Below, one piece after another: positions 15,110-23,855 of a DNA stretch of 64,000 nucleotides. Position 1 is the first letter of the stretch. Every line of letters begins with the position of its first letter. Source of the stretch: Candidatus Sulfotelmatobacter sp. (GTDB lineage Bacteria > Acidobacteriota > Terriglobia > Terriglobales > Acidobacteriaceae); assembly GCA_030041215.1 (NCBI GenBank), contig JASHOH010000015.1, positions 1 through 64,000 on the forward strand. Direction: 5' to 3'. The notes below the pieces were generated by a model. The model worked only from the letters and a program-made list of their open reading frames with translations. It did no database searches and was not told the DNA's origin. Position numbers and translations under genes: made by a program.

Positions 15110-16909
15110 CTAAGCCAGCGAATATTTTCCCTTTTCGATCATTCGCTGCGCGACCTGCTGGCGGAGTTCGATTGTATTGAATGGCTCATACTTCGCCAGC
15201 CGGCGAAGAATTGCAAGCTGAGTGCGCAGCATGTCACCGTCGGCGACGGCGGCGATGATCTTCTTCGCCGCAGATTCGATTTTCTCCATCGCCTGTGCAA
15301 GGTAAACGCGCGTCATGGCAATGGGCAAGGCCGCGGCGGATTCCCCCTTTGCTTCGGCGATCTTTTGTGCGCGCAGCACGGCTGATTCCATCGCATAAGT
15401 TTCAATCGTCATGTCGGCGATCGCACCCATGATCTCCTGCTGGTCTTGAATCGCCTGCATGTATTTTTGCGTAGCCGATCCCGCGGCGAACAGACCCAGT
15501 TTTTTCGCCTGATCCACCAGTTTCCGCTCTTCGGCGAGCGGCCCTTCGATATCTTCGCTCGTCGATGGTCCGGAAAGAACTTCATCCATTAATTTCTTTA
15601 TGGCCGGCATCAATGGCAACTGCCCGCTCATCGCGCGCTTCAGCAGGAAGCCTGTGATGATGAGGCGATTGATTTCGTTGGTACCTTCGAAGATGCGGTT
15701 GATGCGCGCATCGCGATACGCCCGTTCGGCGGGATATTCCTCGACGAAGCCGTAGCCGCCGTAAATCTGCAGTGTTTCGTCAACTACGTAGTCGATCATC
15801 TCCGAACCCCAAACTTTCAGAATGGAGCACTCGACTGCGTATTCCTCGATGGCCTTGCGGATTTCCTTGATCGCGTCGGGCCCTGACTTATCGACTTCGC
15901 TGAGGGCGACGTCCATCATGCCCACGGTCCGATAAACGAGCGATTCGCCCACGTAAAGCAGTATCGCCATATTGGCGATCTTTTCGCGCACCAGACCGAA
16001 ATCGGCAATGACTTTGCCGAATGCTTTGCGCTGTTTCGCGTACGAAACGGCGCTTTCAAGCGACACCCGGGCGCCGCCCACACACATTGCTCCGAGCTTG
16101 AAGCGGCCGACATTCAGGATGTTGAACGCGATGACGTGCCCTTTGCCTATTTCGCCGAGCAGGTTTTCGACAGGAACTTTGCAATCGTTCAGAATGATCG
16201 GGCAGGTGGATGATCCGCGAATACCCAGCTTGTGTTCCTCGTTGCCGACAGAAAAGCCTGGGAATGTCCGCTCGACCAGGAACGCACTGAATTTTTCGCC
16301 GTCGATCTTGGCAAAGACCGTAAACAGATCGGCGAAGCCGGCATTCGTGATCCACATCTTTTCGCCGTTCAGGATGTAGTTTTTGCCATCAGGTGAAAGT
16401 TGCGCGCGAGCGCGGCAATTCAGAGCATCGGAGCCGGAAGAAGCTTCCGACAACGCATAAGCGCCGACCATTTCTCCCGTTGTGAGGCGCGGCAAATATT
16501 TTTTCTTCTGATCTTCGGTACCGAAGTACACCAGCGGTAGCAACCCGATGCCTGTGTGCGCTCCCCACGTGGTGGCAAAACCGGCGTACTTGGCGATGTG
16601 ATCGGCGATCACGGCGGCGGTAACTTTGTCCATTTCAAGGCCGCCGTAAGCTTCAGGAACCTCGACCGAGCTCAGCCCAAGTTCGCCCGCTTTTTTCAGC
16701 AACTCGCGTGAGATGGAGTAATCCTTGTGCTCGATCTTCTCGGCATTAGGCAGGATTTCATTAACGCTGAATTCCTCGGCCGTTTGTCCGATCAACTGAT
16801 GCTGCTCGGTAAAATCTTCAGGGGTGAAAATTTCTTCGGGGCGGCGCGATTCGAGAAGGAAGCTGCCGCCAAGGATTCTGGTTTTAGGGAGTGCAGTGGT
16901 AGTGGCCAT
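15110..16909 (-). CDS. fadE: Acyl-CoA dehydrogenase (FadE/YusJ-type)
   Basis: FAD enzyme for the first step of fatty acid beta-oxidation. 599 residues, close to B. subtilis FadE (594) and longer than simple acyl-CoA dehydrogenases because of a C-terminal helical extension as in VLCAD-type enzymes. Marks: the substrate/FAD segment YALSEASSGSDA, MWITNAGFADLFTVFAKI, LGIRGSSTCPIILNDCKVP, and RINRIFEGTNEINR, where the Glu after Phe is the expected catalytic base. Third of three fad genes read leftwards in the order fadN - fadA - fadE, the B. subtilis fadNAE order. Confidence 0.93.
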   Translation of the reverse strand: MATTTALPKTRILGGSFLLESRRPEEIFTPEDFTEQHQLIGQTAEEFSVNEILPNAEKIEHKDYSISRELLKKAGELGLSSVEVPEAYGGLEMDKVTAAVIADHIAKYAGFATTWGAHTGIGLLPLVYFGTEDQKKKYLPRLTTGEMVGAYALSEASSGSDALNCRARAQLSPDGKNYILNGEKMWITNAGFADLFTVFAKIDGEKFSAFLVERTFPGFSVGNEEHKLGIRGSSTCPIILNDCKVPVENLLGEIGKGHVIAFNILNVGRFKLGAMCVGGARVSLESAVSYAKQRKAFGKVIADFGLVREKIANMAILLYVGESLVYRTVGMMDVALSEVDKSGPDAIKEIRKAIEEYAVECSILKVWGSEMIDYVVDETLQIYGGYGFVEEYPAERAYRDARINRIFEGTNEINRLIITGFLLKRAMSGQLPLMPAIKKLMDEVLSGPSTSEDIEGPLAEERKLVDQAKKLGLFAAGSATQKYMQAIQDQQEIMGAIADMTIETYAMESAVLRAQKIAEAKGESAAALPIAMTRVYLAQAMEKIESAAKKIIAAVADGDMLRTQLAILRRLAKYEPFNTIELRQQVAQRMIEKGKYSLA

Positions 16910-17027
16910 CGTTCAGTCCTTGAAATTAGATTTCACCACGGAGATACGCAGGCACGGAGGAGCGTACTTATTGTAAGCGAACAGGCGCGAAAGCTCACAT
17001 TTTGATCGACGCATCAACGTCAAGCAT

Positions 17028-18206
17028 CTACAAGATGTTTTCAAAAATCCCAGCTGCCCCCATGCCGCCCCCGACGCACATAGTAACCATGCCATAGCGC
17101 CCGTTGCGTCGCTTCAAGTCGCGGATGATCGTCGCCGTCAATTTTGCTCCGGTGCATCCCAACGGATGGCCCAACGCGATCGCCCCACCATTCGGGTTTA
17201 TCTTCTCAAGATCGAGCCCCGCTTCTTTGATTACGGCGAGTGACTGCGCGGCGAAGGCTTCGTTCAGTTCAATGACATCGATATCGGGAAGCTTGAGTCC
17301 GGCTATCTTTAAAGCCTTTGGAATGGCGAAGACCGGCCCGAGTCCCATCTCTTCCGGTTTGTATCCGGCGGTGGCAAAAGAAAGATAGCGGAGGAGCGGT
17401 TTGATGCCAAGAACTTTTGCGCGCTCGGCGGACATGACTACAGACGCCGCCGCGCCATCGGACATTTGCGAAGAATTTCCTGCGGTGACGGTTCCTTTAA
17501 CGTGAAATGCCGGCTTCAGCGCAGATAAAGCTTCGAGCGAAGTATCGGCACGGGGTCCTTCGTCTATTCCGAAAATGATCTCCTGCCGCTTAGGCTTCGA
17601 GCCATTCGGAGTGCTAAAGCTCACTGGAACAGGTACGATTTCATCGTCAAATTTGCCGGCCCGTAATGCGGCGATAGCTTTTTGGTGGCTGCGCAGTGAA
17701 AATTCGTCGGCTTGCTCGCGAGTGATACCGAAGCGCTGTGCGAGACGTTCAGCGGTAAGACCCATGCCGAGGTAAGCGTCGGGATAATGTTCCACGAGCC
17801 AGGGATTGGGCGAAACTTTGTGCCCTCCCATCGGAATCATGGTCATCGATTCGGTGCCGCCGGCAACGATGACTTCAGCTCCGCCGCTCATGACGCGCTC
17901 GGCAGCCATGGCGATCGCCTGAAGACCGGAAGAACAGAATCGATTGATGGTGAGTGCCGAAACTTCCACTGGCAGGCCGGCCCGCAGTGAAGCGATGCGC
18001 GCAACGTTCATGCCCTGCTCGGCTTCGGGCATGGCACAGCCGAGGATCACATCTTCGATCTCTTTGGGGTCAAGTTGCGGCACGCGCTCCAGAGCGCCCT
18101 TGATAGCGATGGCCGCTAGTTCATCAGGACGTGTAGCGCGGAGGGTGCCTTTGTAGGCGCGCCCTACAGGGGTGCGAACAGAGGAAGCAATGACAACTTC
18201 TCGCAT
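17028..18206 (-). CDS. fadA: Acetyl-CoA acyltransferase (thiolase)
   Basis: Cleaves 3-ketoacyl-CoA to acetyl-CoA and a shortened acyl-CoA, or the reverse condensation. Active-site residues of the family are all present: nucleophile Cys in [13 protein letters not shown], His in [13 protein letters not shown], second Cys in [14 protein letters not shown]. 392 residues from [15 protein letters not shown], the usual thiolase start; the TTG start in the track adds seven residues and has a worse context. It sits between fadE and the DUF3455/fadN genes. Could also feed acetoacetyl-CoA into the PHA pathway encoded 17 kb away. Confidence 0.93.
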   Translation of the reverse strand: MREVVIASSVRTPVGRAYKGTLRATRPDELAAIAIKGALERVPQLDPKEIEDVILGCAMPEAEQGMNVARIASLRAGLPVEVSALTINRFCSSGLQAIAMAAERVMSGGAEVIVAGGTESMTMIPMGGHKVSPNPWLVEHYPDAYLGMGLTAERLAQRFGITREQADEFSLRSHQKAIAALRAGKFDDEIVPVPVSFSTPNGSKPKRQEIIFGIDEGPRADTSLEALSALKPAFHVKGTVTAGNSSQMSDGAAASVVMSAERAKVLGIKPLLRYLSFATAGYKPEEMGLGPVFAIPKALKIAGLKLPDIDVIELNEAFAAQSLAVIKEAGLDLEKINPNGGAIALGHPLGCTGAKLTATIIRDLKRRNGRYGMVTMCVGGGMGAAGIFENIL

Positions 18207-18319
18207 AGGTTTTCTCTTCTCGAACAATGATCTCGGTTCCGATCTTCAGGGACCCTAACTTTGATGCTTGTCATTCCGAACGGCTTCAGCCCTGAGGGAT
18301 CGGCTTTTTCAAGGCACTC

Positions 18320-18880
18320 TCATTTCGCCGGCGCATAAAAGTAGTAATCGGCACTGTAACTGCTCTTGGTTTCCGCACCCTTTTGCGCCTCATCGCAACC
18401 TTCCGCGGGCGGCTGACCGCCATGGGTACGTACGCGCTGAATGGTTGTGACGTTGCTAAGCTGGCCGTCACCCGAATGCCCGACAACTTTCACCAGCAGC
18501 CAGGGAATGGAACCTGGATCGAGCGCATCGACCTTGGCCGCGGCTTTTCCTGTGACCTCGCTGCCGTCCTTCAACTTCCACGAGGGCCCGACCGAGTGCT
18601 CGCCAATCACTTTGTCTTTACGGTCGAAGAGTTGAGCTTCTGGAGCCTTGAGCATCCATGCGTACTTACCGTCGTTGCCAGCCTGGCACGTATAGATCTG
18701 CGACCCAGTGGCATGCGCCAGCAGAACAACTTCTTCACCCGCCGGAGCTGCGATGGCATCAGGTACATCTGGCGGCGATTCTTTATAGGGGACGTCTTTG
18801 TTCTGCGCGATCCCAATCTGACTAGCCAAAAGAATTGTGAGGACCAGGACCGCAGGCCCGACTATCAGCCATTTCTGCAT
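18320..18880 (-). CDS. Secreted DUF3455 family protein
   Basis: 186 residues from MQKWLIVGPAVLVLTILLAS, a clear signal peptide ending near IAQN; the longer track start is rejected. The body shows the DUF3455 pattern: VPDAIAAPAGEEVVLLAHATGSQIYTC, W.LKAPEAQLFD, G.HSVGPSWKLKDGSEVTGKA and NVTTIQRVRTHGGQPPA, ending YSADYYFYAP. Exported, role unknown; found in fungi and bacteria. It lies on the same strand inside the fad series, an unusual guest for a beta-oxidation operon, and may simply have its own promoter. Confidence 0.82.
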   Translation of the reverse strand: MQKWLIVGPAVLVLTILLASQIGIAQNKDVPYKESPPDVPDAIAAPAGEEVVLLAHATGSQIYTCQAGNDGKYAWMLKAPEAQLFDRKDKVIGEHSVGPSWKLKDGSEVTGKAAAKVDALDPGSIPWLLVKVVGHSGDGQLSNVTTIQRVRTHGGQPPAEGCDEAQKGAETKSSYSADYYFYAPAK

Positions 18881-18986
18881 GAGCGCGATTGTAGCAGGCC
18901 TAAATCGCTCATTTTCTGCTTTCCCAATGAGTCGTATTGAATTGCTTGGGATCAAATGTTGGCCCAATCTTTCCACGAAACTAAGA

Positions 18987-21458
18987 TCAGTTTCTCAGTG
19001 TCTTCCCGGTCTTCAACGTGTACTGAATTCTTTCCTGCGTCTTCTTCTCGCCGCAGAGTGATTTGAAGGCTTCCCGCTCAAGATCAAGGATGTACTGCTC
19101 GCTCACGGGCGTCCCCGGAGTAATGTTGCCGCCGCAGAGCACCTCGGCGATCTTTGCTCCTAGCTTTACTTCGTAGTCGGTGATGTAACCGCCTTGGCGC
19201 ATGAGGTGAACGCCCATCTTGAGAGTCGCCAGAAGGCTCTCGCCTGGAGCGGGAATATCGTTTCGCGGAATTGGCGGTTCGTAGCCCGAGCGCGCCAGTT
19301 CGAGTGCACGATTCTTCGCGTCAGATAGGACGCGTTCGCGATTCATCGTGATGCGATCGCTATCGTTCAGAAAACCAAGTCCGCGAGCCTCGTGCGCCGA
19401 TGTCGCGACCTTCGCGGTCGCAATAGTTTCGAAGGCGCGCTTCATGGCCTGGAGCATTTCGATGGATCCAACCAGAGCGTCGCCGGAGACATTTCCCCCG
19501 CGATCTGACCCTGCGCTATCGACTGCGCGCAGCAGCATTTCTTTGCAGCCTCCGCCGCCGGGAAGCAGGCCGACTCCAACTTCGACCAGGCCGGTGTAAA
19601 GTTCGGCGTGGGGTTGGCGCGCCGCAGCGTGCAATGAGATCTCTGTGCCACCGCCGAGACATAATCCAAAGGGGGCGGAAACTACCGGCTTGGGCGAGAA
19701 CTTGATGGCTTGCGTCATCCCCTGAAATTGACGGATAGCAAGGTCAATATCGTCCCATTCTTCTTCCTGCACGCTCATCAGCAGCAGCATGAGGTTCGCG
19801 CCGACGGAAAAATTCGTCGCGTCGTTCGTGATGACGAAGGCGTCAAAATTGTCGCCGGGCCCGCCGGGCTTGAGAGTTTGCAGAATCAAACTGACGATGT
19901 CCGCGCCGAGCGCGTTCATTTTGCTGTGGAATTCGATGCAGCCCACGCCATCGCCCAGATCGACCAGCGACGCCCCGGAATTTTTCCTCACCACTCCGGC
20001 GAGCTTTTTTGCGACCGCGACCGACCAAACTCCAGCGGGAACGTGGACTGCCTCATAGCATTCAGCTTGCAGATTCCAGAACCTGCGGCCTGATGGCGAA
20101 ATCGCATCATCGGTATACCAGGTTTTCTGACCTGCCGCGAGCAGTTTTTCCACGTTGGCCGCCACTGGCCTGCCTTCTTTTCTCATGCGGGCGACCGTGG
20201 CTTCCACTCCGGCCGCGTCCCACAATTCGAATGGCCCGAGCTCCCAGTTAAAGCCAAGCCGCATCGCGCGATCGATCTCGACAATCGAGTCGGAAATCTC
20301 AGGCACGCGATTGGCCGAATACGTCCACAGATCGGAAAGCGAAGACCACAGGAACTGACTCGCTTTATCCGCTTTTTGCGGCGCCGGGCCCTCCAAGCCA
20401 AGCAGCATGCGCAGGCGCGCGCCGGTGTCTTCTTTATTTTTCGCCATATCGAGCGCAGCAAATTTCGGCTTTTGCCGGGGATGGTATTCGAGCGTTTTCC
20501 AGTCAAGGGCGAGGCGTTCCTCTTCTTTGGCAGTTTCGCTACCGGAACCCGACGCAGGCGAAGGCGCCCGCGCCACATTCTTCTTGTAGAAACCGCCTTT
20601 GGTTTTGTCGCCCAGCCAGTTGCGCTCGAGCATCTTCTTGAAAAAGTCTGGCAGGCGCAGCTCGCTACGCTCGTCGTGCACGTTCGCGGTCATATTGCTC
20701 ACTACGTGACCGAGAATGTCGAGTCCAACCAGGTCAATCGTGCGAAATGTCGCCGATTTCGGCCAGCCCACAGCTTGCCCGGTAAGCGCATCGACTTCTT
20801 CGATCGTCAGGTTCAGTTCCTGCATCAACCGCATCACGTTCAGCACCGAAAAAGTGCCGATGCGATTGGCGATGAAGTTGGGAGTATCTTTCGCGATCAC
20901 AACACCTTTGCCGAGCCGCATGTCGCAGAATTGCGAGACCGTGTCGATTAGCGATCGGTCCGCCTCCGGCGTGGGAATAAGCTCGAGCAGGCGCATATAG
21001 CGCGGCGGATTAAAAAAATGCGTTCCGAACCAAGAGCGGCGGAAGTCATCAGAAAAGCCCTCGGCGATTTTTCCCACCGGCAATCCGCTGGTGTTAGTCG
21101 TAATAATCGTTCCCGGCCGGCGAACCGATTCCACTTTGCGCAGCAGGGAACGCTTGATCTCGAGATTCTCAACCACGGCCTCGATAATCCAATCGACCTC
21201 GGCCAGTTTCTTCAGGTCGTCCTCAAAGTTGCCGAGCGTGACGAAGCGGGCAAGGGAAGCATCCATGAACGCGGCGGGCTTTGATTTCTTCGCAGCCTCC
21301 AGGCCCGCGGCAGCAATCTTGTTTCGCGCCGGGACGTCAGCATCGGGGGGGACGATGTCAAGCAAGTAACTGGGAATGCCAGCGTTGGCGAAGTGTGCGG
21401 CGATGCGCGCGCCCATAGTGCCGGCGCCGAGAATTGCGATTTTATTAATGCGTTTCAT
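18987..21458 (-). CDS. fadN: 3-hydroxyacyl-CoA dehydrogenase / enoyl-CoA hydratase (FadN type)
   Basis: Bifunctional beta-oxidation enzyme, 823 residues from MKRINKIAILGAGTMGARIA. The ORF track start adds 162 residues that run through a repeat and an antisense frame and is rejected; GAGG lies about 9 nt before my start. Domain order is dehydrogenase first (Rossmann GAGTMGARIAAHFANAG, then HFFNPPRYMRLLELIP), hydratase/crotonase second (FGLCLGGGTEISLHAAARQ, VEVGVGLLPGGGG). This order is that of B. subtilis FadN, not of proteobacterial FadB/FadJ. Next to fadA and fadE, completing the cycle. Confidence 0.92.
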   Translation of the reverse strand: MKRINKIAILGAGTMGARIAAHFANAGIPSYLLDIVPPDADVPARNKIAAAGLEAAKKSKPAAFMDASLARFVTLGNFEDDLKKLAEVDWIIEAVVENLEIKRSLLRKVESVRRPGTIITTNTSGLPVGKIAEGFSDDFRRSWFGTHFFNPPRYMRLLELIPTPEADRSLIDTVSQFCDMRLGKGVVIAKDTPNFIANRIGTFSVLNVMRLMQELNLTIEEVDALTGQAVGWPKSATFRTIDLVGLDILGHVVSNMTANVHDERSELRLPDFFKKMLERNWLGDKTKGGFYKKNVARAPSPASGSGSETAKEEERLALDWKTLEYHPRQKPKFAALDMAKNKEDTGARLRMLLGLEGPAPQKADKASQFLWSSLSDLWTYSANRVPEISDSIVEIDRAMRLGFNWELGPFELWDAAGVEATVARMRKEGRPVAANVEKLLAAGQKTWYTDDAISPSGRRFWNLQAECYEAVHVPAGVWSVAVAKKLAGVVRKNSGASLVDLGDGVGCIEFHSKMNALGADIVSLILQTLKPGGPGDNFDAFVITNDATNFSVGANLMLLLMSVQEEEWDDIDLAIRQFQGMTQAIKFSPKPVVSAPFGLCLGGGTEISLHAAARQPHAELYTGLVEVGVGLLPGGGGCKEMLLRAVDSAGSDRGGNVSGDALVGSIEMLQAMKRAFETIATAKVATSAHEARGLGFLNDSDRITMNRERVLSDAKNRALELARSGYEPPIPRNDIPAPGESLLATLKMGVHLMRQGGYITDYEVKLGAKIAEVLCGGNITPGTPVSEQYILDLEREAFKSLCGEKKTQERIQYTLKTGKTLRN

Positions 21459-21474
21459 TGATCGAGCCTCGTGA

Positions 21475-21570
21475 GAATTTCCAATTGCCAATTTCCAATT
21501 GCCGATTTGAAAAGTTGCTAAAAGACTTCCAATCGGCAATTGACAATCGAAAAATTGGCAATCGGTTATT
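21475..21570. repeat. AATTTCCAATTGCC tandem and inverted repeat
   Basis: Two tandem copies of a 14-bp unit (AATTTCCAATTGCC twice) begin near 21476; CAATCGGCAATTGACAATCG and AATTGGCAATCGG follow as inverted matches. It occupies the gap between fadN and the next gene upstream. Low-complexity AATTGGCA/TTGCCAATT vocabulary matches the repeats at 5812 and 14629. Confidence 0.6.
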
Positions 21571-22005
21571 CTATGGCAGTTTATCGACTGCCCAGTCGTT
21601 GTTGCCAGTGCTGACGACAATAATCGTGGAAAAATGCCGGCGGGCGTGATGGTTTGAACCGGTACCGATGAGCGCCACGGGAAATTCGTACCGTCCATGG
21701 CGTAAGAGTTTGCCGCGGGCGATTTCGTAACTAGAAGCGCCTGAGCTCGAAAAGAATTTTTCGACCTGATCGCTGGTCGCGGTTTGCTTGGCGTGAGTCG
21801 TAAGCAGCGCCACTCCATGCTCGATGTCACCAGTTTGCCAGGCTTGCAGCAGGCGGTCGGCGGCTGCCAGGGCAGAAATGTAACTCGAATCGAGAGAGCG
21901 AAACGACCGTGTCTTCGCCGCCGCGGACGACGGTGGCAGGGCAAGGCTCACCAAGCATAGCCAGCATGCCAGGATTGCGATGAGCAAAAACTTGGGGGAG
22001 AGCAT
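21571..22005 (-). CDS. Hypothetical exported protein (144 aa)
   Basis: Strong signal peptide (FLLIAILACWLCLVSLALPPSSAAA). The mature part has a helix pattern SALAAADRLLQAWQTGDIEHGVALLTTHAKQ followed by strands (YEFPVALIGTGS, FSTIIVVSTGNNDWAVDKLP). This resembles the NTF2/SnoaL cone fold of exported acidobacterial proteins, but no residue motif proves it. Same strand as the fad genes and just upstream of them, separated by a repeat. Confidence 0.65.
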   Translation of the reverse strand: MLSPKFLLIAILACWLCLVSLALPPSSAAAKTRSFRSLDSSYISALAAADRLLQAWQTGDIEHGVALLTTHAKQTATSDQVEKFFSSSGASSYEIARGKLLRHGRYEFPVALIGTGSNHHARRHFSTIIVVSTGNNDWAVDKLP

Positions 22006-22059
22006 GAGCCCATTATGCGGGAAAAACAGTTGGTAAGGGATTCACGAAGTGAGTTCCGC

Positions 22060-22584
22060 CTACAGTTCCGGGTGCGTCTCCAGATATTTCAGGGCGAGCA
22101 CGGCCATTTGTTTTTCTCCCTTGTATGAAAGCGCCGAGGGAGCCTCTTCCAGCGGGATCCAGAAGGCGCGCGCGACCTCGATCCGCATTTCCGGGCTTAT
22201 CTCATTGATTCGCCCTGACCGATAGCGCATCAGGTAGAAACTGACGATCTTAAAAACCCTCTGCTGATCGCCCCAGACGCGGGTATAGACGTACTTGATA
22301 TCACCGAGCTTGGCGATGAAATCCGTAACTATGCCTGTCTCTTCATACACCTCACGGATCGCAGTTTCCACTGCCTTTTCGCCGGGATCGACCAGGCCCT
22401 TGGGCAGAGCGACTATAGGCTTCTTGCTCTTACCAGTAGACCTCGATTTCCGGATACCGGGCTGACTTGCCCTCGGAGCATCCACGGCAGTCCCTGGGTC
22501 CGCGGCCGGCTCAATGGCGGCCATCCACCAGATGCCATCCCGCTTGCGAACTAAGACCCCGCCCGCTGATATTTCCCGCACCAT
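22060..22584 (-). CDS. Nudix hydrolase
   Basis: 174 residues. Contains a full Nudix box GLVDPGEKAVETAIREVYEE-TGI, with the REVYEETG core that binds the metal. The N-terminus REISAGGVLVRKRDG is typical of diadenosine-polyphosphate/MutT-like members. A basic, low-complexity insert (about residues 35-55) precedes the box. It hydrolyses a nucleoside diphosphate linked to another group; the substrate cannot be told from sequence. Confidence 0.88.
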   Translation of the reverse strand: MVREISAGGVLVRKRDGIWWMAAIEPAADPGTAVDAPRASQPGIRKSRSTGKSKKPIVALPKGLVDPGEKAVETAIREVYEETGIVTDFIAKLGDIKYVYTRVWGDQQRVFKIVSFYLMRYRSGRINEISPEMRIEVARAFWIPLEEAPSALSYKGEKQMAVLALKYLETHPEL

Positions 22585-22770
22585 CTAAGGTAACTTAGCA
22601 GTATTACCAGGGTTAGTCACCGTAAGGAATGGGGAAGACTTCAGCGTGACCGGGCTGTATGGCCAAGAGTAATGGGATGTAGCACCAAAGTGGTCTGCAC
22701 ATTTATGGGGCAAATGGCATCCTATACATGAAGAAGTGCGCTGAAAGCCGGCTTTCGACGTGGGGTTCCG

Positions 22771-23697
22771 GTGAGAAGTCTAAACAAGATTATCCGCTCG
22801 GTGCAGGCCTTTGGCCGGGAGTTCTCCCGCAAGGCCGTCGCCCCCGAGCCACGTGTTCCCGCCATTGGGGTTGCCCTGGGCGGCGGCTTCGCGCGTGGCA
22901 TGGCACATATCGGGGTTCTGAAGGTACTTGAGGAAGAGGGCATTGCCGTACGCTGCATTGCCGGCACCAGCGTTGGTGCTCTGATCGGCGCCGTCTATTG
23001 CAGCGGCCTTTCCGCGAAGGAGCTTGAACGGGTTGCGCAGTCTTGCCGCTTCACAACGTTCGCCCGCTGGACCGTCTCGCGCTACGGCTTCGCTTCCAAC
23101 GACCGCATGGTGGCATTTCTGAGGCGCACGCTCAAGGTCACTAACTTCGAGCAGTTGCGCATTCCTCTGGGCGTTACGGCGACCGATTTTAATAGTGGCG
23201 AAGGCGTGGTTTTTCACTCCGGCTCGATCATCGACCCGGTGCGAGCCAGTTGTGCGTATCCCGGCATGTTTCTTCCCGTCGAAATTCGCGGACGCTACCT
23301 CGTCGATGGCATGTTGTCGCATCCCGTTCCCACGCAGCCCCTACTCGAAATGGGCGCCGACCGCGTGGTGGCAGTGCATCTGAGAGGAACCTGGACGAAA
23401 GAAGGGGCCCCGCGTCACCTGTTCGATGTGATTGGACAATCTTTCGCCATTGCGCAGGACCAGATGAGCCATCTTTGGCGAAGCGCCGCCGATGTGCTGG
23501 TCGAGCCCGATGTTTCCGGCTTTGCCTATGACGATTTCAAGCGCTGCGGCGACCTGATTCGCGCCGGAGAAGCCGCCATGAGAGCAGTTCTGCCGGAAGT
23601 GCGCAAGTGGATAGAAGCGCCGGCACCAACGCCAGTCGCAACCCAGCGAAAAAACAGCCCGGCCGTGGCGCGCCCTGCGCCCGTGCCCGCGGACTAA
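22771..23697 (+). CDS. Patatin-like phospholipase (RssA-type)
   Basis: Serine hydrolase with the Ser/Asp dyad of patatins. Visible: oxyanion loop GGGFARGMAHIG, nucleophile box GTSVGALIG (GxSxG), and the catalytic Asp in YLVDGML. Residues about 30-220 form the domain, followed by a helical part and a proline/alanine-rich tail. No signal peptide; 308 residues agrees with the cytosolic RssA/YchK class. Likely GTG start (translated as Met). Divergent from the Nudix gene; the 186-bp gap has only weak inverted pieces (GGTAAC..GTTAGTCACC). Confidence 0.85.
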   Translation: MRSLNKIIRSVQAFGREFSRKAVAPEPRVPAIGVALGGGFARGMAHIGVLKVLEEEGIAVRCIAGTSVGALIGAVYCSGLSAKELERVAQSCRFTTFARWTVSRYGFASNDRMVAFLRRTLKVTNFEQLRIPLGVTATDFNSGEGVVFHSGSIIDPVRASCAYPGMFLPVEIRGRYLVDGMLSHPVPTQPLLEMGADRVVAVHLRGTWTKEGAPRHLFDVIGQSFAIAQDQMSHLWRSAADVLVEPDVSGFAYDDFKRCGDLIRAGEAAMRAVLPEVRKWIEAPAPTPVATQRKNSPAVARPAPVPAD

Positions 23698-23855
23698 AAT
23701 GAAGACTGAATCCTGAGAAGGCCAAGAACTGCAAAGCTGGACAAGCGCAAATCCGATCAGTCGAAGAATGTCGTCGAGTTTTTCCGAACATCTCCCCTTG
23801 AAGGGTATTAAGCTTGACCTCGAACGTGGCCGCGACCCGGGCAGAGAAATTGATT

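Noticed and set aside
21459-21944. 162-residue N-terminal extension of FadN
   Set aside because: Passes through the AATTGCC repeat and antisense to the next gene; homologues begin at MKRINKIAILGAG.
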